A stretch of 33,016 bases of DNA, taken from contig JBGSTZ010000101.1 of assembly GCA_041736255.1 (NCBI GenBank), positions 1-33,016 of the forward strand, written 5' to 3'. Below the pieces are notes generated by a model. It was not told where the DNA came from and made no database searches. It saw only the letters and a program-made list of their open reading frames with translations. Each line of letters starts with the position of its first letter. Within the stretch, counting starts at the first letter, position 1. Shown one piece after another: positions 1 to 7,173 of the stretch. This DNA is from AVCC01 sp041736255 (GTDB lineage: Bacteria; Pseudomonadota; Gammaproteobacteria; Burkholderiales; Burkholderiaceae_D). A program made the position numbers and the translations under genes.

Positions 1-138
1 GGTGACCCAGCCCTCTTCCGAGAGCATGCAACCACAGAACAATTCGATAAAGGTGGCGCGACTACGCAGTGGTACGGCTACAAGCAAGGCGGTAATCCAA
101 TCGGACAGCAACCGGGAGACTTGCAAACAGAGTGACAT
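1..138 (-). CDS. Transposase-like protein, 5' end only (cut by window edge)
   Basis: Reading leftward from an ATG at 138, an open frame runs 46 codons without a stop to the window edge. It begins MSLCLQVSRLL and contains FIELFCGCML followed by EEGWVT. This helical pattern (short basic segment, 'FIEL-x-x-G-x-x-L-S-x-x-G') resembles the N-termini of IS4-type DDE transposases as I remember them; no catalytic DDE residue lies in the visible part, so the family is tentative. The overlapping plus-strand frame (2-271) has no recognisable content. The gene lies 178 bp downstream of the IclR gene on the same strand, so the insertion-sequence end should lie between 139 and 316, but it cannot be defined without the other terminus. 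Confidence 0.5.
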   Translation of the reverse strand, partial: MSLCLQVSRLLSDWITALLVAVPLRSRATFIELFCGCMLSEEGWVT

Positions 139-150
139 GACGGACTCGCA

Positions 151-168
151 TAGAGAAAAAGTTCTCTA
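151..168 (-). promoter_or_regulatory. Small hairpin in the leader of the transposase-like gene
   Basis: A perfect 7-bp inverted repeat (TAGAGAA, 4-nt loop, TTCTCTA) ends 13 bp before the ATG at 138. Leader hairpins that block read-through translation are known in some insertion sequences. That role here is inference only. Confidence 0.25.
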
Positions 169-316
169 TTGGCCGCCGCGCGCAGCGCCTGTCTTGTCAA
201 GCGTTTTTTGCGTTTTTATGCTGCTTTTTTTGATGCGAAAATTCCTGATTCCAAAGGGGACTGAGCGCTGAATGTCTAAACTTGAGTTATATAGTTATAT
301 TCCTGGTATTTATTGT

Positions 317-1102
317 TCATATTTTTTGCGCAACGTAACCTAATGTGGCTGATATATGGTTTGCGGTCTGGATCAGGTCTTCCACCCAGTCATCCTGCAG
401 GCGGTCTGCCGGAGCGGAAATCGACAAGCCGGCAATCAGCTTTCCGCTGTCATCCCGGATGCCGGCGGCTATGCAGCGTACCCCGAGTTCCAGTTCTTCG
501 TTGTCGCGTGCATAGCCGCGTGCGCGGATCAGGCTCAATTCGCGCTCCAGTTGGCCCAGCTCTGTAATCGAATTCTTGTTATGTCCAGTCAGTCCGGTGC
601 GGGTGGCGTAGGAGCGCACGGCCTTGGGTTCATCCAGCGACAGGAATAGCTTGCCGGTCGATGTCAGGTGCAGCGGGGCGCGTCCGCCAATCGCCCGCAC
701 CACCTGCATGCCGGAACGCTCGGAAAATGCGCGGTCAATATAGACGATTTCATCGCTCTGCCGCACTGACAGATTGATGGTTTGTTGTGTCTTTTGGTGC
801 AGGGTGCGCATGAAACTCAGCGCTGCCTCGCGTACGCTCAGTCGGCTCTTGACGACATTGCCCAATTCGAGCAGGCGCATACCCAGGCGATAGCAGCCGG
901 GATCAGCACGGTCGACAAAACGGGTCAATACCATGTCGCCAAGGATGCGATGTGCGGTTGACGGATGCAATCCGGTCATTCTGGAAAGTTCTTTGAGACT
1001 GACAGGATCAGGGTAGTGGGCCAGCGCATCGAGCAGTGAGACCATGCGTGCTATTACCTGAATTGAGGTTTTACTTTCAGTGGGTGCTAATTCGCTTTTC
1101 AT
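317..1102 (-). CDS. IclR-family transcriptional regulator, probable regulator of lutAB
   Basis: 261 residues, a normal IclR-family length. The N-terminal winged helix-turn-helix (about 13-75) contains the typical 'SLKELSRMTGLHPSTAHRIL' recognition region. The C-terminal effector domain (about 90-255) holds 'LHLTSTGKLFLS' and 'CIAAGIRDDSGKLIAGLSIS', standard IclR ligand-domain motifs. It is transcribed divergently from lutA with 171 bp between the start codons, the usual place for a regulator of the neighbouring operon. The inverted repeats at 1158-1201 in that gap are candidate binding sites. Lactate or a related 2-hydroxy acid is a reasonable effector guess from the neighbours but is not shown by the sequence. 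No strong Shine-Dalgarno precedes the ATG. Family call secure, target inferred. Confidence 0.88.
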   Translation of the reverse strand: MKSELAPTESKTSIQVIARMVSLLDALAHYPDPVSLKELSRMTGLHPSTAHRILGDMVLTRFVDRADPGCYRLGMRLLELGNVVKSRLSVREAALSFMRTLHQKTQQTINLSVRQSDEIVYIDRAFSERSGMQVVRAIGGRAPLHLTSTGKLFLSLDEPKAVRSYATRTGLTGHNKNSITELGQLERELSLIRARGYARDNEELELGVRCIAAGIRDDSGKLIAGLSISAPADRLQDDWVEDLIQTANHISATLGYVAQKI

Positions 1103-1157
1103 TGTTCAATCGGTGCATCAAAACCCATCTTTATACCACAATGTGAAAATTCTTTAC

Positions 1158-1201
1158 TGGAAAGCGAAAATATTCCAATGAAATACTATAAATTATTTCA
1201 T
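1158..1201. promoter_or_regulatory. Two inverted repeats between IclR gene and lutA (candidate operator)
   Basis: Arms TGGAA (1158-1162) and TTCCA (1173-1177) form one dyad. ATGAAATA (1178-1185) and TATTTCAT (1194-1201) form a second, perfect 8-bp dyad with an 8-bp spacer. Both resemble the E. coli IclR box as remembered, TGGAAATNATTTCCA. The spacer of the second dyad contains TATAAA, a -10-like element, so a bound protein could cover a lutA promoter. Function is inferred. Confidence 0.45.
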
Positions 1202-1273
1202 CAACAGGAGCAGCGGTGTTTCCAGTTTCACGCGTCATAATAAGGTTTGTCAAAAATTAAACGGGAGTAGTCG

Positions 1274-1999
1274 ATGCGTATCGGATTATTTGTAACCTGT
1301 CTGGTCGATATGGTCCGTCCAGAAATCGGCTTCTCTACACTAAAACTCCTAGAGTCCAATGGCTGCGAGGTCGTGGTACCGGATTTACAGACTTGTTGCG
1401 GCCAACCTGGCTATAACTCGGGTGACCGTCAGTCGGCGTGTGTGTTAGCAGAAAAATTCCTGAATGAATTCGAAGGTTTTGATTATGTTGTGATTCCATC
1501 CGGCTCTTGTGGTGGCATGGTCAAGACGCATTATTCGGACCTGTTTTCTGACGCTCCCGATCTGCTCGCACGCATGCACACGCTGGAGCCACGGGTTTTT
1601 GAACTGACTGATTTTTTGGTCAGTGTACTGAAAATATCAAGTCTGCCTTCCAGTTTCAAGGGCAATGTTACCTATCACGACTCCTGTTGTGGGCTGCGCG
1701 AATTGGGCGTGAAGGAGCAACCTCGTGCGCTACTCGGGCAATTGCCTGGCGTGCAACTCACCGAGATGAAGGACAGTACCGCCTGCTGTGGTTTCGGTGG
1801 CACTTTCGCGCTCAAATACGGCAACATCTCCAGCGCCATAGTCGATGAGAAGTGCGCCAACATTCACGATTCCGGCACCGATGCAGTGGTGCTGGGCGAC
1901 TTGGGCTGCATGCTTAATATCGAAGGACGTCTGCGCCGCACCGGCGATGACAAGACCCGTGTTTTGCACGTGGCGCAAGTGCTGGCTGGCGATTGCTAA
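1274..1999 (+). CDS. lutA: Lactate utilisation protein A (LutA/YkgE), cysteine-rich CCG-domain protein
   Basis: 241 residues with two cysteine-rich (CCG) domains: C41-C42-G and C79-G in the first half, C138-C139-G and C171-C172-G-F-G-G in the second. Such domains bind unusual Fe-S clusters in LutA, GlpC and heterodisulfide reductase subunits. In the LutABC/LldEFG system, LutA works with LutB and LutC to oxidise L-lactate to pyruvate and pass electrons to the respiratory chain from the cytoplasm. A GGGAG Shine-Dalgarno lies about 8 bp before the ATG. lutB follows after 33 bp with its own strong ribosome site, so the two are probably one operon. No lutC follows (see findings). Recognition is secure. 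Confidence 0.92.
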   Translation: MRIGLFVTCLVDMVRPEIGFSTLKLLESNGCEVVVPDLQTCCGQPGYNSGDRQSACVLAEKFLNEFEGFDYVVIPSGSCGGMVKTHYSDLFSDAPDLLARMHTLEPRVFELTDFLVSVLKISSLPSSFKGNVTYHDSCCGLRELGVKEQPRALLGQLPGVQLTEMKDSTACCGFGGTFALKYGNISSAIVDEKCANIHDSGTDAVVLGDLGCMLNIEGRLRRTGDDKTRVLHVAQVLAGDC

Positions 2000-2032
2000 C
2001 GAGAAAAACGAGAAAAGCAAGGAGAGTACAAC

Positions 2033-3439
2033 ATGCAAGTCCAATCGATGCATTTCAAAGCCCGTGCCGGGCAACGTCTGGCCGACGTGCGGCTGCAAAA
2101 CAATCTGAAAAAACTGTCAACTAAGTTCGTCACCGGCCGCGCCTCGGCGATCATGGAGCTGGACGACTTTGAAGGCACGCGGGATGCCGCTGTCGAGATG
2201 CGCATGCGCGCCATAGAAAATCTCGATGTCTGGCTGGAGACTTTCGAAAAGGAAGCGACCCGGCGCGGCGCCACCGTGCTGTATGCGGAAAGTGCCGCAG
2301 ATGCCTCGCGCTTGGTGGTCGAAATCGCCCGCAAACACGAGATTAAAAAAGCCACCAAGTCAAAGTCGATGGTGTCGGAAGAAATGGCGCTGAACCAGGC
2401 ACTGGAAGCTGCCGGCGTGCAAGTGGTCGAAACCGATCTGGGCGAATACATCCTGCAGATCAACGGCAATGAAGCGCCGTCGCACATCATCGCGCCGGTG
2501 GTGCACAAGGACAAGGAAGAGATTTCCGACTTGTTCGCCCGTGTTCACAAGCGGCCGCGCCTGACCGACATTCCGGCCATGACGCGCGAGGCACGCGAAA
2601 TTCTGCGGCCGCATTTTTTGTCAGCAGACATGGGCATTACCGGCGGTAATTTCATCATCGCCGAAACCGGATCGGTCGCAATCGTCACCAATGAGGGCAA
2701 CGAAGGCATGTGCACCATCCTGCCGCCCAAGGTGCATGTAGTCGTGACCGGCATCGAAAAGGTATTGCCGACGCTGGAAGACTTATCCACCGTGATGCGC
2801 TTGCTGCCGCGTTCGGCCACCGGCCAGTCGATCTCGAATTATTTCTCTCTGCTCACCGGCCCGCGTGCAGAAGGTGAGCAGGATGGCCCGGAACACATGT
2901 ATTTTGTGCTGATTGATAGCGGACGCACCGGTTTGATCGGTGGCGAATTTCAGGACATGCTGCGCTGCATTCGCTGTGGCGCCTGCATGAACCATTGCCC
3001 GGTGTACCAGAAAATCGGTGGTCACAGCTATGGTTGGGTCTATCCGGGGCCGATGGGCAGCGTACTTACGCCTTCCTATGTTGGGATCGAAAACGCGCTC
3101 GACTTGCCGCAAGCATCAACCTTATGCGGCGAGTGCGAGGTGGTTTGTCCGGTAAAAATCCCGCTGCCAGACCTGATGCGCAAACTGCGCGAGGAACAGT
3201 TTGCAAAAGAATTGCGGCCGCCAATGGAGCGCCTTGGCTTGCGGGCATGGGGATATTTCGCCAAACATCCTGCGCTGTATCACTTGGCAACCAAGGTCGG
3301 TGTGCGTGTGATGCGCCTAATGGGCGGTCGCAATAAAACCATTTCCAAGTTGCCGTTTGCCAGCGGCTGGACCGATTACCGCGATATACCTGCGCCCTCT
3401 GGCAAAACTTTTCGTGAATTGTACAAAGAGCGCAAGTAG
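2033..3439 (+). CDS. lutB: Lactate utilisation protein B (LutB/YkgF), Fe-S protein
   Basis: 468 residues. The first 300 or so form the LUD domain, including 'GITGGNFIIAETGSVAIVTNE' split over residues 201-221. Two [4Fe-4S] ferredoxin-type motifs follow: C312-x2-C315-x2-C318-x3-C322-P and C365-x2-C368-x3-C372-P. The C-terminal tail of about 95 residues matches the LutB extension. It acts with LutA in electron transfer from lactate oxidation. The start is supported by AAGGAG about 8 bp upstream. A strong hairpin begins 14 bp after the stop, so the operon appears to end here and contains only lutA and lutB. Confidence 0.92.
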   Translation: MQVQSMHFKARAGQRLADVRLQNNLKKLSTKFVTGRASAIMELDDFEGTRDAAVEMRMRAIENLDVWLETFEKEATRRGATVLYAESAADASRLVVEIARKHEIKKATKSKSMVSEEMALNQALEAAGVQVVETDLGEYILQINGNEAPSHIIAPVVHKDKEEISDLFARVHKRPRLTDIPAMTREAREILRPHFLSADMGITGGNFIIAETGSVAIVTNEGNEGMCTILPPKVHVVVTGIEKVLPTLEDLSTVMRLLPRSATGQSISNYFSLLTGPRAEGEQDGPEHMYFVLIDSGRTGLIGGEFQDMLRCIRCGACMNHCPVYQKIGGHSYGWVYPGPMGSVLTPSYVGIENALDLPQASTLCGECEVVCPVKIPLPDLMRKLREEQFAKELRPPMERLGLRAWGYFAKHPALYHLATKVGVRVMRLMGGRNKTISKLPFASGWTDYRDIPAPSGKTFRELYKERK

Positions 3440-3452
3440 GCAAGTCGTGGTG

Positions 3453-3486
3453 TAAATAGTGCAGGCACATAGGCCTGCACTATTTA
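3453..3486. terminator. Bidirectional terminator between lutB and the quinone oxidoreductase gene
   Basis: A perfect 14-bp stem (TAAATAGTGCAGGC, 6-nt loop, GCCTGCACTATTTA) lies between convergent genes. Its right arm includes the stop codon of the minus-strand gene ending at 3484. A/T-rich bases at the base of both arms suit termination in both directions, although neither side has a long U-tract. Confidence 0.7.
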
Positions 3487-4464
3487 TATGACCTGCAACA
3501 TGATTTTGCCAACGTGGTTGCTCGATTCCATCAGGCTGTGCGCCTGCGCGGCTTGGGCTAGCGGGAAAGTCTGAAAAATAACCGGCTTGACGGCGCCGGA
3601 TTCGAGCAGCGGCCAGACCCGCTGCAGCAGGTTTTTAGCAATTGCTGCTTTAAAAGCGACCGGGCGCGGACGCAACGTCGAGCCGGAAATCGTCAGGCGG
3701 CGCAGCAAAATTTGCCCCAGGTTGATATTCGCCTTAGAACCTCCTTGCAAGGCAATCAGGCCGATGCGGCCATCGTCGGCCAGACAGCTGATTTCACGCG
3801 CCACATAATCACCGCCGACCATGTCGAGTATCACATCGACGCCTTTGCCGTCAGTCAATTGCTTGACCACAGTGGCAAAATCTTCTGTTTTGTAATTGAT
3901 GCCGCGCTCGGCTCCCAGCGCTTCGCAGGCACGAGCTTTTTCGTCGCTGCCGGCGGTGGCGAAGACCCTGTGCCCAAGCGCGCTGGCGACCTGGAGCGCG
4001 GTCACGCCGATGCCGGAAGTGCCACCCTGTACTAACAAAGATTCCCCGTCCACCAGGCGAGCCCGGTCGAACACGTTGCTCCAGACGGTAAAGAATGTTT
4101 CCGGCAGCGAGGCTGCCTGTAGCGCGCTCAAGCCTTTCGGGATCGGCAGGCATTGTGCTGCCGGTGCCACGCAATATTCGGCATAGCCGCCGCCCTGGAC
4201 CAGCGCGCATACCATGTCGCCAAGTTGAAAGGCGCTGCCGCTCATATCGCCGCCGACAATTTCGCCCGCTACTTCTAAACCGGGCAGGTCGGAAGCGCCG
4301 GCCGGAACCGGGTAATTGCCGGTTCTTTGCAGTACATCCGGCCGGTTCACACCAGCGGCATGGACTTTAATCAATACTTCGCCGGCGGTCGGAGTCGGAA
4401 TAGGACGTTCACAGATTTGCAGCACTTCAGGCGCGCCGTATTGCGTGATTTCAATGGCATTCAT
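3484..4464 (-). CDS. NAD(P)H quinone oxidoreductase, PIG3/zeta-crystallin-type MDR protein
   Basis: 326 residues, the normal length for zinc-free medium-chain oxidoreductases of the QOR/PIG3 group. The N-terminal GroES-like domain includes 'AAGVNRPDVLQRTGNYPVP', typical of the PIG3 branch. The Rossmann half has the NADPH loop 'VQGGTSGIGVTALQ' at about residue 144-157. No catalytic or structural zinc cysteine cluster is seen, as expected for this branch. Likely reaction: NADPH-dependent reduction of a quinone or related enone in the cytoplasm; the true substrate is unknown. AAGGAA stands 6 bp upstream of the ATG. It is convergent with lutB and appears monocistronic. Confidence 0.88.
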   Translation of the reverse strand: MNAIEITQYGAPEVLQICERPIPTPTAGEVLIKVHAAGVNRPDVLQRTGNYPVPAGASDLPGLEVAGEIVGGDMSGSAFQLGDMVCALVQGGGYAEYCVAPAAQCLPIPKGLSALQAASLPETFFTVWSNVFDRARLVDGESLLVQGGTSGIGVTALQVASALGHRVFATAGSDEKARACEALGAERGINYKTEDFATVVKQLTDGKGVDVILDMVGGDYVAREISCLADDGRIGLIALQGGSKANINLGQILLRRLTISGSTLRPRPVAFKAAIAKNLLQRVWPLLESGAVKPVIFQTFPLAQAAQAHSLMESSNHVGKIMLQVI

Positions 4465-4632
4465 GGGGATTCCTTAGTCTGAAATGGATTATCGTAGCAG
4501 TCATCGCTTCAATCCAACAATGGACTGTTATTTTAGGATGAAGGAGGGCTAGGGGGCGTCATAATGTAGCAGAGGGTATCTGCTGATACTGCTCAAAAGC
4601 GGTGGTGGCAGTCGATTGTGAAACGTATAGAC

Positions 4633-4660
4633 AAAAAAAGGCCCGCTGGTTAAAGCGGGC
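4633..4660 (-). terminator. Rho-independent terminator of the candidate small RNA
   Basis: Minus-strand stem GCCCGCT/AGCGGGC (4660-4654 and 4647-4641), 6-nt loop, one C and then seven Ts. It lies 132 bp beyond the stop of the DUF938 gene and would also stop read-through from it. Confidence 0.85.
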
Positions 4661-4729
4661 TTAAGTCCATATCTGGGAAGAGATATAGAGGAGACAGACA
4701 CATTATGCTGCACTGCCAGATAGTGCGCC
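4633..4729 (-). ncRNA. Candidate small RNA with three hairpins and anti-Shine-Dalgarno stretch
   Basis: About 97 nt on the minus strand, with its own promoter (4735-4763) and a classical terminator. Reading 5' to 3': hairpin 1 is GCACT/AGTGC with a 7-nt loop (4726-4710). A single-stranded stretch follows containing UGUCUCCUC (4696-4688), complementary to a GAGGAGACA-type ribosome site. Hairpin 2 has a 9-bp stem (TCTATATCT/AGATATGGA, one G-U pair, 4689-4666) and a CUUCCC loop. Hairpin 3 is GCCCGCT/AGCGGGC followed by seven Us. No convincing protein is encoded; a 60-codon frame at 4549-4731 shares the strand but runs through the terminator. The layout recalls the anti-SD toxic small RNAs reported from Betaproteobacteria, but membership is not verified. 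Confidence 0.6.
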
Positions 4730-4734
4730 AATTT

Positions 4735-4763
4735 TTAATATTCATATCAATTATTATTTTCAA
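4735..4763 (-). promoter_or_regulatory. Sigma-70-type promoter of the candidate small RNA
   Basis: On the minus strand, -35 TTGAAA (4763-4758), exactly 17 bp spacer, -10 TATTAA (4740-4735). The predicted first base is about 4728-4729. The element sits just after the DUF938 stop, so the transcript would be independent of that gene. Confidence 0.55.
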
Positions 4764-4792
4764 TAATATCTTGGGCGGATTTGTTGGACGTA

Positions 4793-5386
4793 TCAGGTGT
4801 GCCGCCACACCAGCAGTTGGTTGTTGGCCGGCATCTTGTAATCGTCCTGCAGCACCAGGCCTTGGGCGGCGGCCAGCGCATTCACCGCTTCGAAGTCGCG
4901 AATTCCCATGTGGGGCGCTTGCGCGCGCAGCACGGCATCGAATTTCGCATTACTCGGGCTGCTGAACTGGCCACCGTAGTTGAACGGGCCGTAAATGCAC
5001 ACCAGGCCGCCTTGCGGCAAAAGGCGGCCGATGCCGACGAACATCGCCTCGACTTCTTGCCACGCCATGATGTGGCAAGTATTGGCGGAAAATACCGCAT
5101 CGAACGGCCCACTCGGCCAACCCGGCTGGCTGACCGAAAGTGTTATTGGTGCCACCACGTTGGGCAACTGCGCCTCCTGCTGCCAGGCGACGATGCTGGG
5201 ATGATTTTGCGGCAAGTCGCTGCAGTGCCAGATCAGATGCGGCATCGCAGCGCCGAAATACACCGCATGCTGTCCGGTGCCGCTGCCGATTTCAAGCACA
5301 TGCGTGCTATCTTTTAAAATTTGTTGCAGCAGGGTGCAAATGGGTGCGCTGTTGCGCTCGCAGGCGATGGAAAATTGCTTGGGCAT
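4793..5386 (-). CDS. DUF938 family SAM-dependent methyltransferase-like protein
   Basis: 197 residues, matching the DUF938 family length. It opens with 'ACERNSAPI', typical of the family, followed by a class I methyltransferase glycine loop 'VLEIGSGTGQHAVYFG' at about residue 30-45 and 'HCSDLPQNHPSI' as the acidic second-strand region. 'GPFDAVFSANTCHIMAW' and 'GLVCIYGPFNYGG' follow in the expected order. The substrate of DUF938 proteins is not known to me. The ribosome site is weak. The gene stands alone between tRNA-Pro and the candidate small RNA, all on the same strand. Confidence 0.82.
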   Translation of the reverse strand: MPKQFSIACERNSAPICTLLQQILKDSTHVLEIGSGTGQHAVYFGAAMPHLIWHCSDLPQNHPSIVAWQQEAQLPNVVAPITLSVSQPGWPSGPFDAVFSANTCHIMAWQEVEAMFVGIGRLLPQGGLVCIYGPFNYGGQFSSPSNAKFDAVLRAQAPHMGIRDFEAVNALAAAQGLVLQDDYKMPANNQLLVWRHT

Positions 5387-5471
5387 GTTGGCTGGCTGAG
5401 AAAGTCGATAGTCGATAGCGCATCAGTGTAACCGTGAGGCGTGCAGGGCGCTGCAAGGGAGCCTGAAATAG

Positions 5472-5500
5472 AAAAAGAGCTGTCAAAGACAGCTCTTTTT
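5472..5500. terminator. Terminator downstream of tRNA-Pro
   Basis: Perfect 13-bp stem AAAAAGAGCTGTC/GACAGCTCTTTTT with a 3-nt loop. It lies 6 bp after the CCA end of the tRNA. The A-tract and T-tract make it usable on both strands; on the minus strand it ends tRNA transcription. Confidence 0.85.
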
Positions 5501-5506
5501 TAAACT

Positions 5507-5583
5507 TGGTCGGAGTACAAGGATTCGAACCTTGGACCCCCTGGTCCCAAACCAGGTGCGCTACCGGGCTGCGCCACACTCCG
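5507..5583 (-). tRNA. tRNA-Pro (anticodon TGG)
   Basis: 77 nt on the minus strand beginning CGGAGTG and ending ACTCCG plus ACCA, so the CCA end is genome-encoded. The acceptor stem CGGAGTG pairs with the 3' end. The anticodon arm CCTGG/CCAGG encloses loop TTTGGGA, giving anticodon TGG (Pro, reads CCN by wobble). The T-loop GGTTCGAATCC is canonical. It has its own promoter and terminator, so it is a single-tRNA unit. Confidence 0.97.
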
Positions 5584-5593
5584 AAGAGATCGA

Positions 5594-5622
5594 ATAATAC
5601 CTAGCTATTCCCATCAGGTCAA
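5594..5622 (-). promoter_or_regulatory. Promoter of tRNA-Pro
   Basis: Minus strand: -35 TTGACC (5622-5617), 17-bp spacer, -10 TATTAT (5599-5594), 10 bp before the mature tRNA 5' end. Close to the sigma-70 consensus, as expected for a tRNA gene. Confidence 0.75.
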
Positions 5623-5660
5623 TAACCGGATTGCTGCAAAGCGCAAATATTCTGAAATAA

Positions 5661-7151
5661 TTACTTCCCGCCATCTGGATGGAAGATGGTGACGGCAGTT
5701 GGGTATAACGAGATCAGCAAGTCTGCCGCGCAAATAGCGAGCACGGCCTCGATCTGTTGCGCGATGCGATCGATGTCATTGCTTGATTTTCCGAGCGCCC
5801 AAATGGCCTGAATTTCGGTGCGATGGGTGCTGACGATATTGGTTACCGCTTGCTGCCAAAAGGTCGGATGTTCGCTTTGTGCAAAATCGCCGCGCCCACG
5901 GCCAAAATGCGCTACCGCCAGATAGCGCAGCAGGGCCGAGCGCACCAATCCTTCATACAGCTCGGCCGACCACCGTATTGACGGCGTTTTTCCTTTGACT
6001 AGGTTGTAGCCATATGCCAGACCGCTGGCACCCAATGCGCCGGTGATGCCGCCAGCAACCATGCCGCCACCGAAAGTCAGACCGCCGGCGGCGACATCTG
6101 CCGCCAAACCGCCCAATGCGCCGGACAGCATGCCGCCGAAGATGGCCACAGTGTTGGTATTGACCGGCATATTGGCGCTGTAATCATCGTGCAGACGGCG
6201 CAATATTTCTTGCGTGGCATGGCCCTGCAAGCCGTGACGCTGGATCAGCCGATCCGTTGTGTTGTGGATATCGGCATCGAGCCGCTCTGCCAATTTTTGC
6301 ATCGCTGCATCTTTGTCTGATGGTCCACTGTGACCAAGGGATTTGATGAGTCCGCCAATCTTGCTGGTCCAGGTTGGATTGCTGACAGTTTCGCGGTCGC
6401 ACGCGGTGCGTGCTAGTTGTGCGGCGAGGATTGCCATCGCATCATGAAAGCAGGACAGACTTTGCTCGCGCCAGGCGCGGTGTAGTGCGTTGAAAACGTT
6501 TTGTTTATCCGTTGGCAGCAGACCGGCGACGGTGTCCAGCAAAACACCTTCCTGCACCCAGCATCGGGCGAAGGCATCCAGCGTGAGTACGGCACGCAGA
6601 ATCGGAAAGCTCTGCAGATGGACGCGCCATTTCTGTTCATCCTGCGCCTCAAGAGCGCTTTCCTGTGGCGGGCCGATCTGGTTCAGCAATAGCACTACCG
6701 GCTTGCCGATCCAGCTTAGGATTTGCATTTCCATATCGACATACGCGGCGTCTTGTGGGTCTTCGCTGGCATTGACCAAATACAGGATCACGTCAGCCTG
6801 TTCACGCGCATTACGCATCGCTTGTTGACTGCACCACAGCGGGCGGTCGGCAAACCGGTCCCATACCTGGGTCATGATCCAGCCAATCGGGTTGCCGGAC
6901 ATTTTCAGCCGGCGCAGCAGGCGCGCGGTATCACCAAAGCCGGGCGTATCCCACAGCATCAAGACGTCACCTTGTTTAGTGCTCAGCATCGGATAAGATT
7001 GGGCCAGATCAGTGACATGGGCAGCATCGCGCACTTCACCAACGTCGCGCCCCAGTAGCGTGCGTGCCAACGTGGTTTTACCGGCATTGGTATGCGAGAT
7101 CAGACTGAGGTTGATAGCATTGCGCATGTCGTTTTGATGTCCGTCGGTCAT
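5661..7151 (-). CDS. DUF3482 GTPase-domain protein
   Basis: 496 residues. The N-terminal half is a small GTPase fold: G1 loop SHTNAGKT at 19-26 (first glycine replaced by serine), G3 DTPG at 68-71, and G4 as NQIG at 157-160 rather than NKxD. The C-terminal DUF3482 region contains a glycine-rich hydrophobic stretch at about 339-380 (many GG, GGML, GGGM and GAxG units) that could insert into membrane. It starts 22 bp after the DUF2868 gene; the two families are usually paired, so they probably act as one complex at the inner membrane. The biological role is not known to me. The ATG has CAGGA 9 bp upstream; a second ATG at 7127 is less well placed. Confidence 0.82.
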   Translation of the reverse strand: MTDGHQNDMRNAINLSLISHTNAGKTTLARTLLGRDVGEVRDAAHVTDLAQSYPMLSTKQGDVLMLWDTPGFGDTARLLRRLKMSGNPIGWIMTQVWDRFADRPLWCSQQAMRNAREQADVILYLVNASEDPQDAAYVDMEMQILSWIGKPVVLLLNQIGPPQESALEAQDEQKWRVHLQSFPILRAVLTLDAFARCWVQEGVLLDTVAGLLPTDKQNVFNALHRAWREQSLSCFHDAMAILAAQLARTACDRETVSNPTWTSKIGGLIKSLGHSGPSDKDAAMQKLAERLDADIHNTTDRLIQRHGLQGHATQEILRRLHDDYSANMPVNTNTVAIFGGMLSGALGGLAADVAAGGLTFGGGMVAGGITGALGASGLAYGYNLVKGKTPSIRWSAELYEGLVRSALLRYLAVAHFGRGRGDFAQSEHPTFWQQAVTNIVSTHRTEIQAIWALGKSSNDIDRIAQQIEAVLAICAADLLISLYPTAVTIFHPDGGK

Positions 7152-7173
7152 GTTGTCATTCCTGTTTCTATTC

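Noticed and set aside
2..271. 89-codon plus-strand frame at the left edge
   Set aside because: No recognisable motif, and the opposite strand encodes a better transposase-like N-terminus over the same bases.
4549..4731. 60-codon minus-strand frame overlapping the candidate small RNA
   Set aside because: It runs straight through the terminator hairpin, has no ribosome site and no recognisable sequence.
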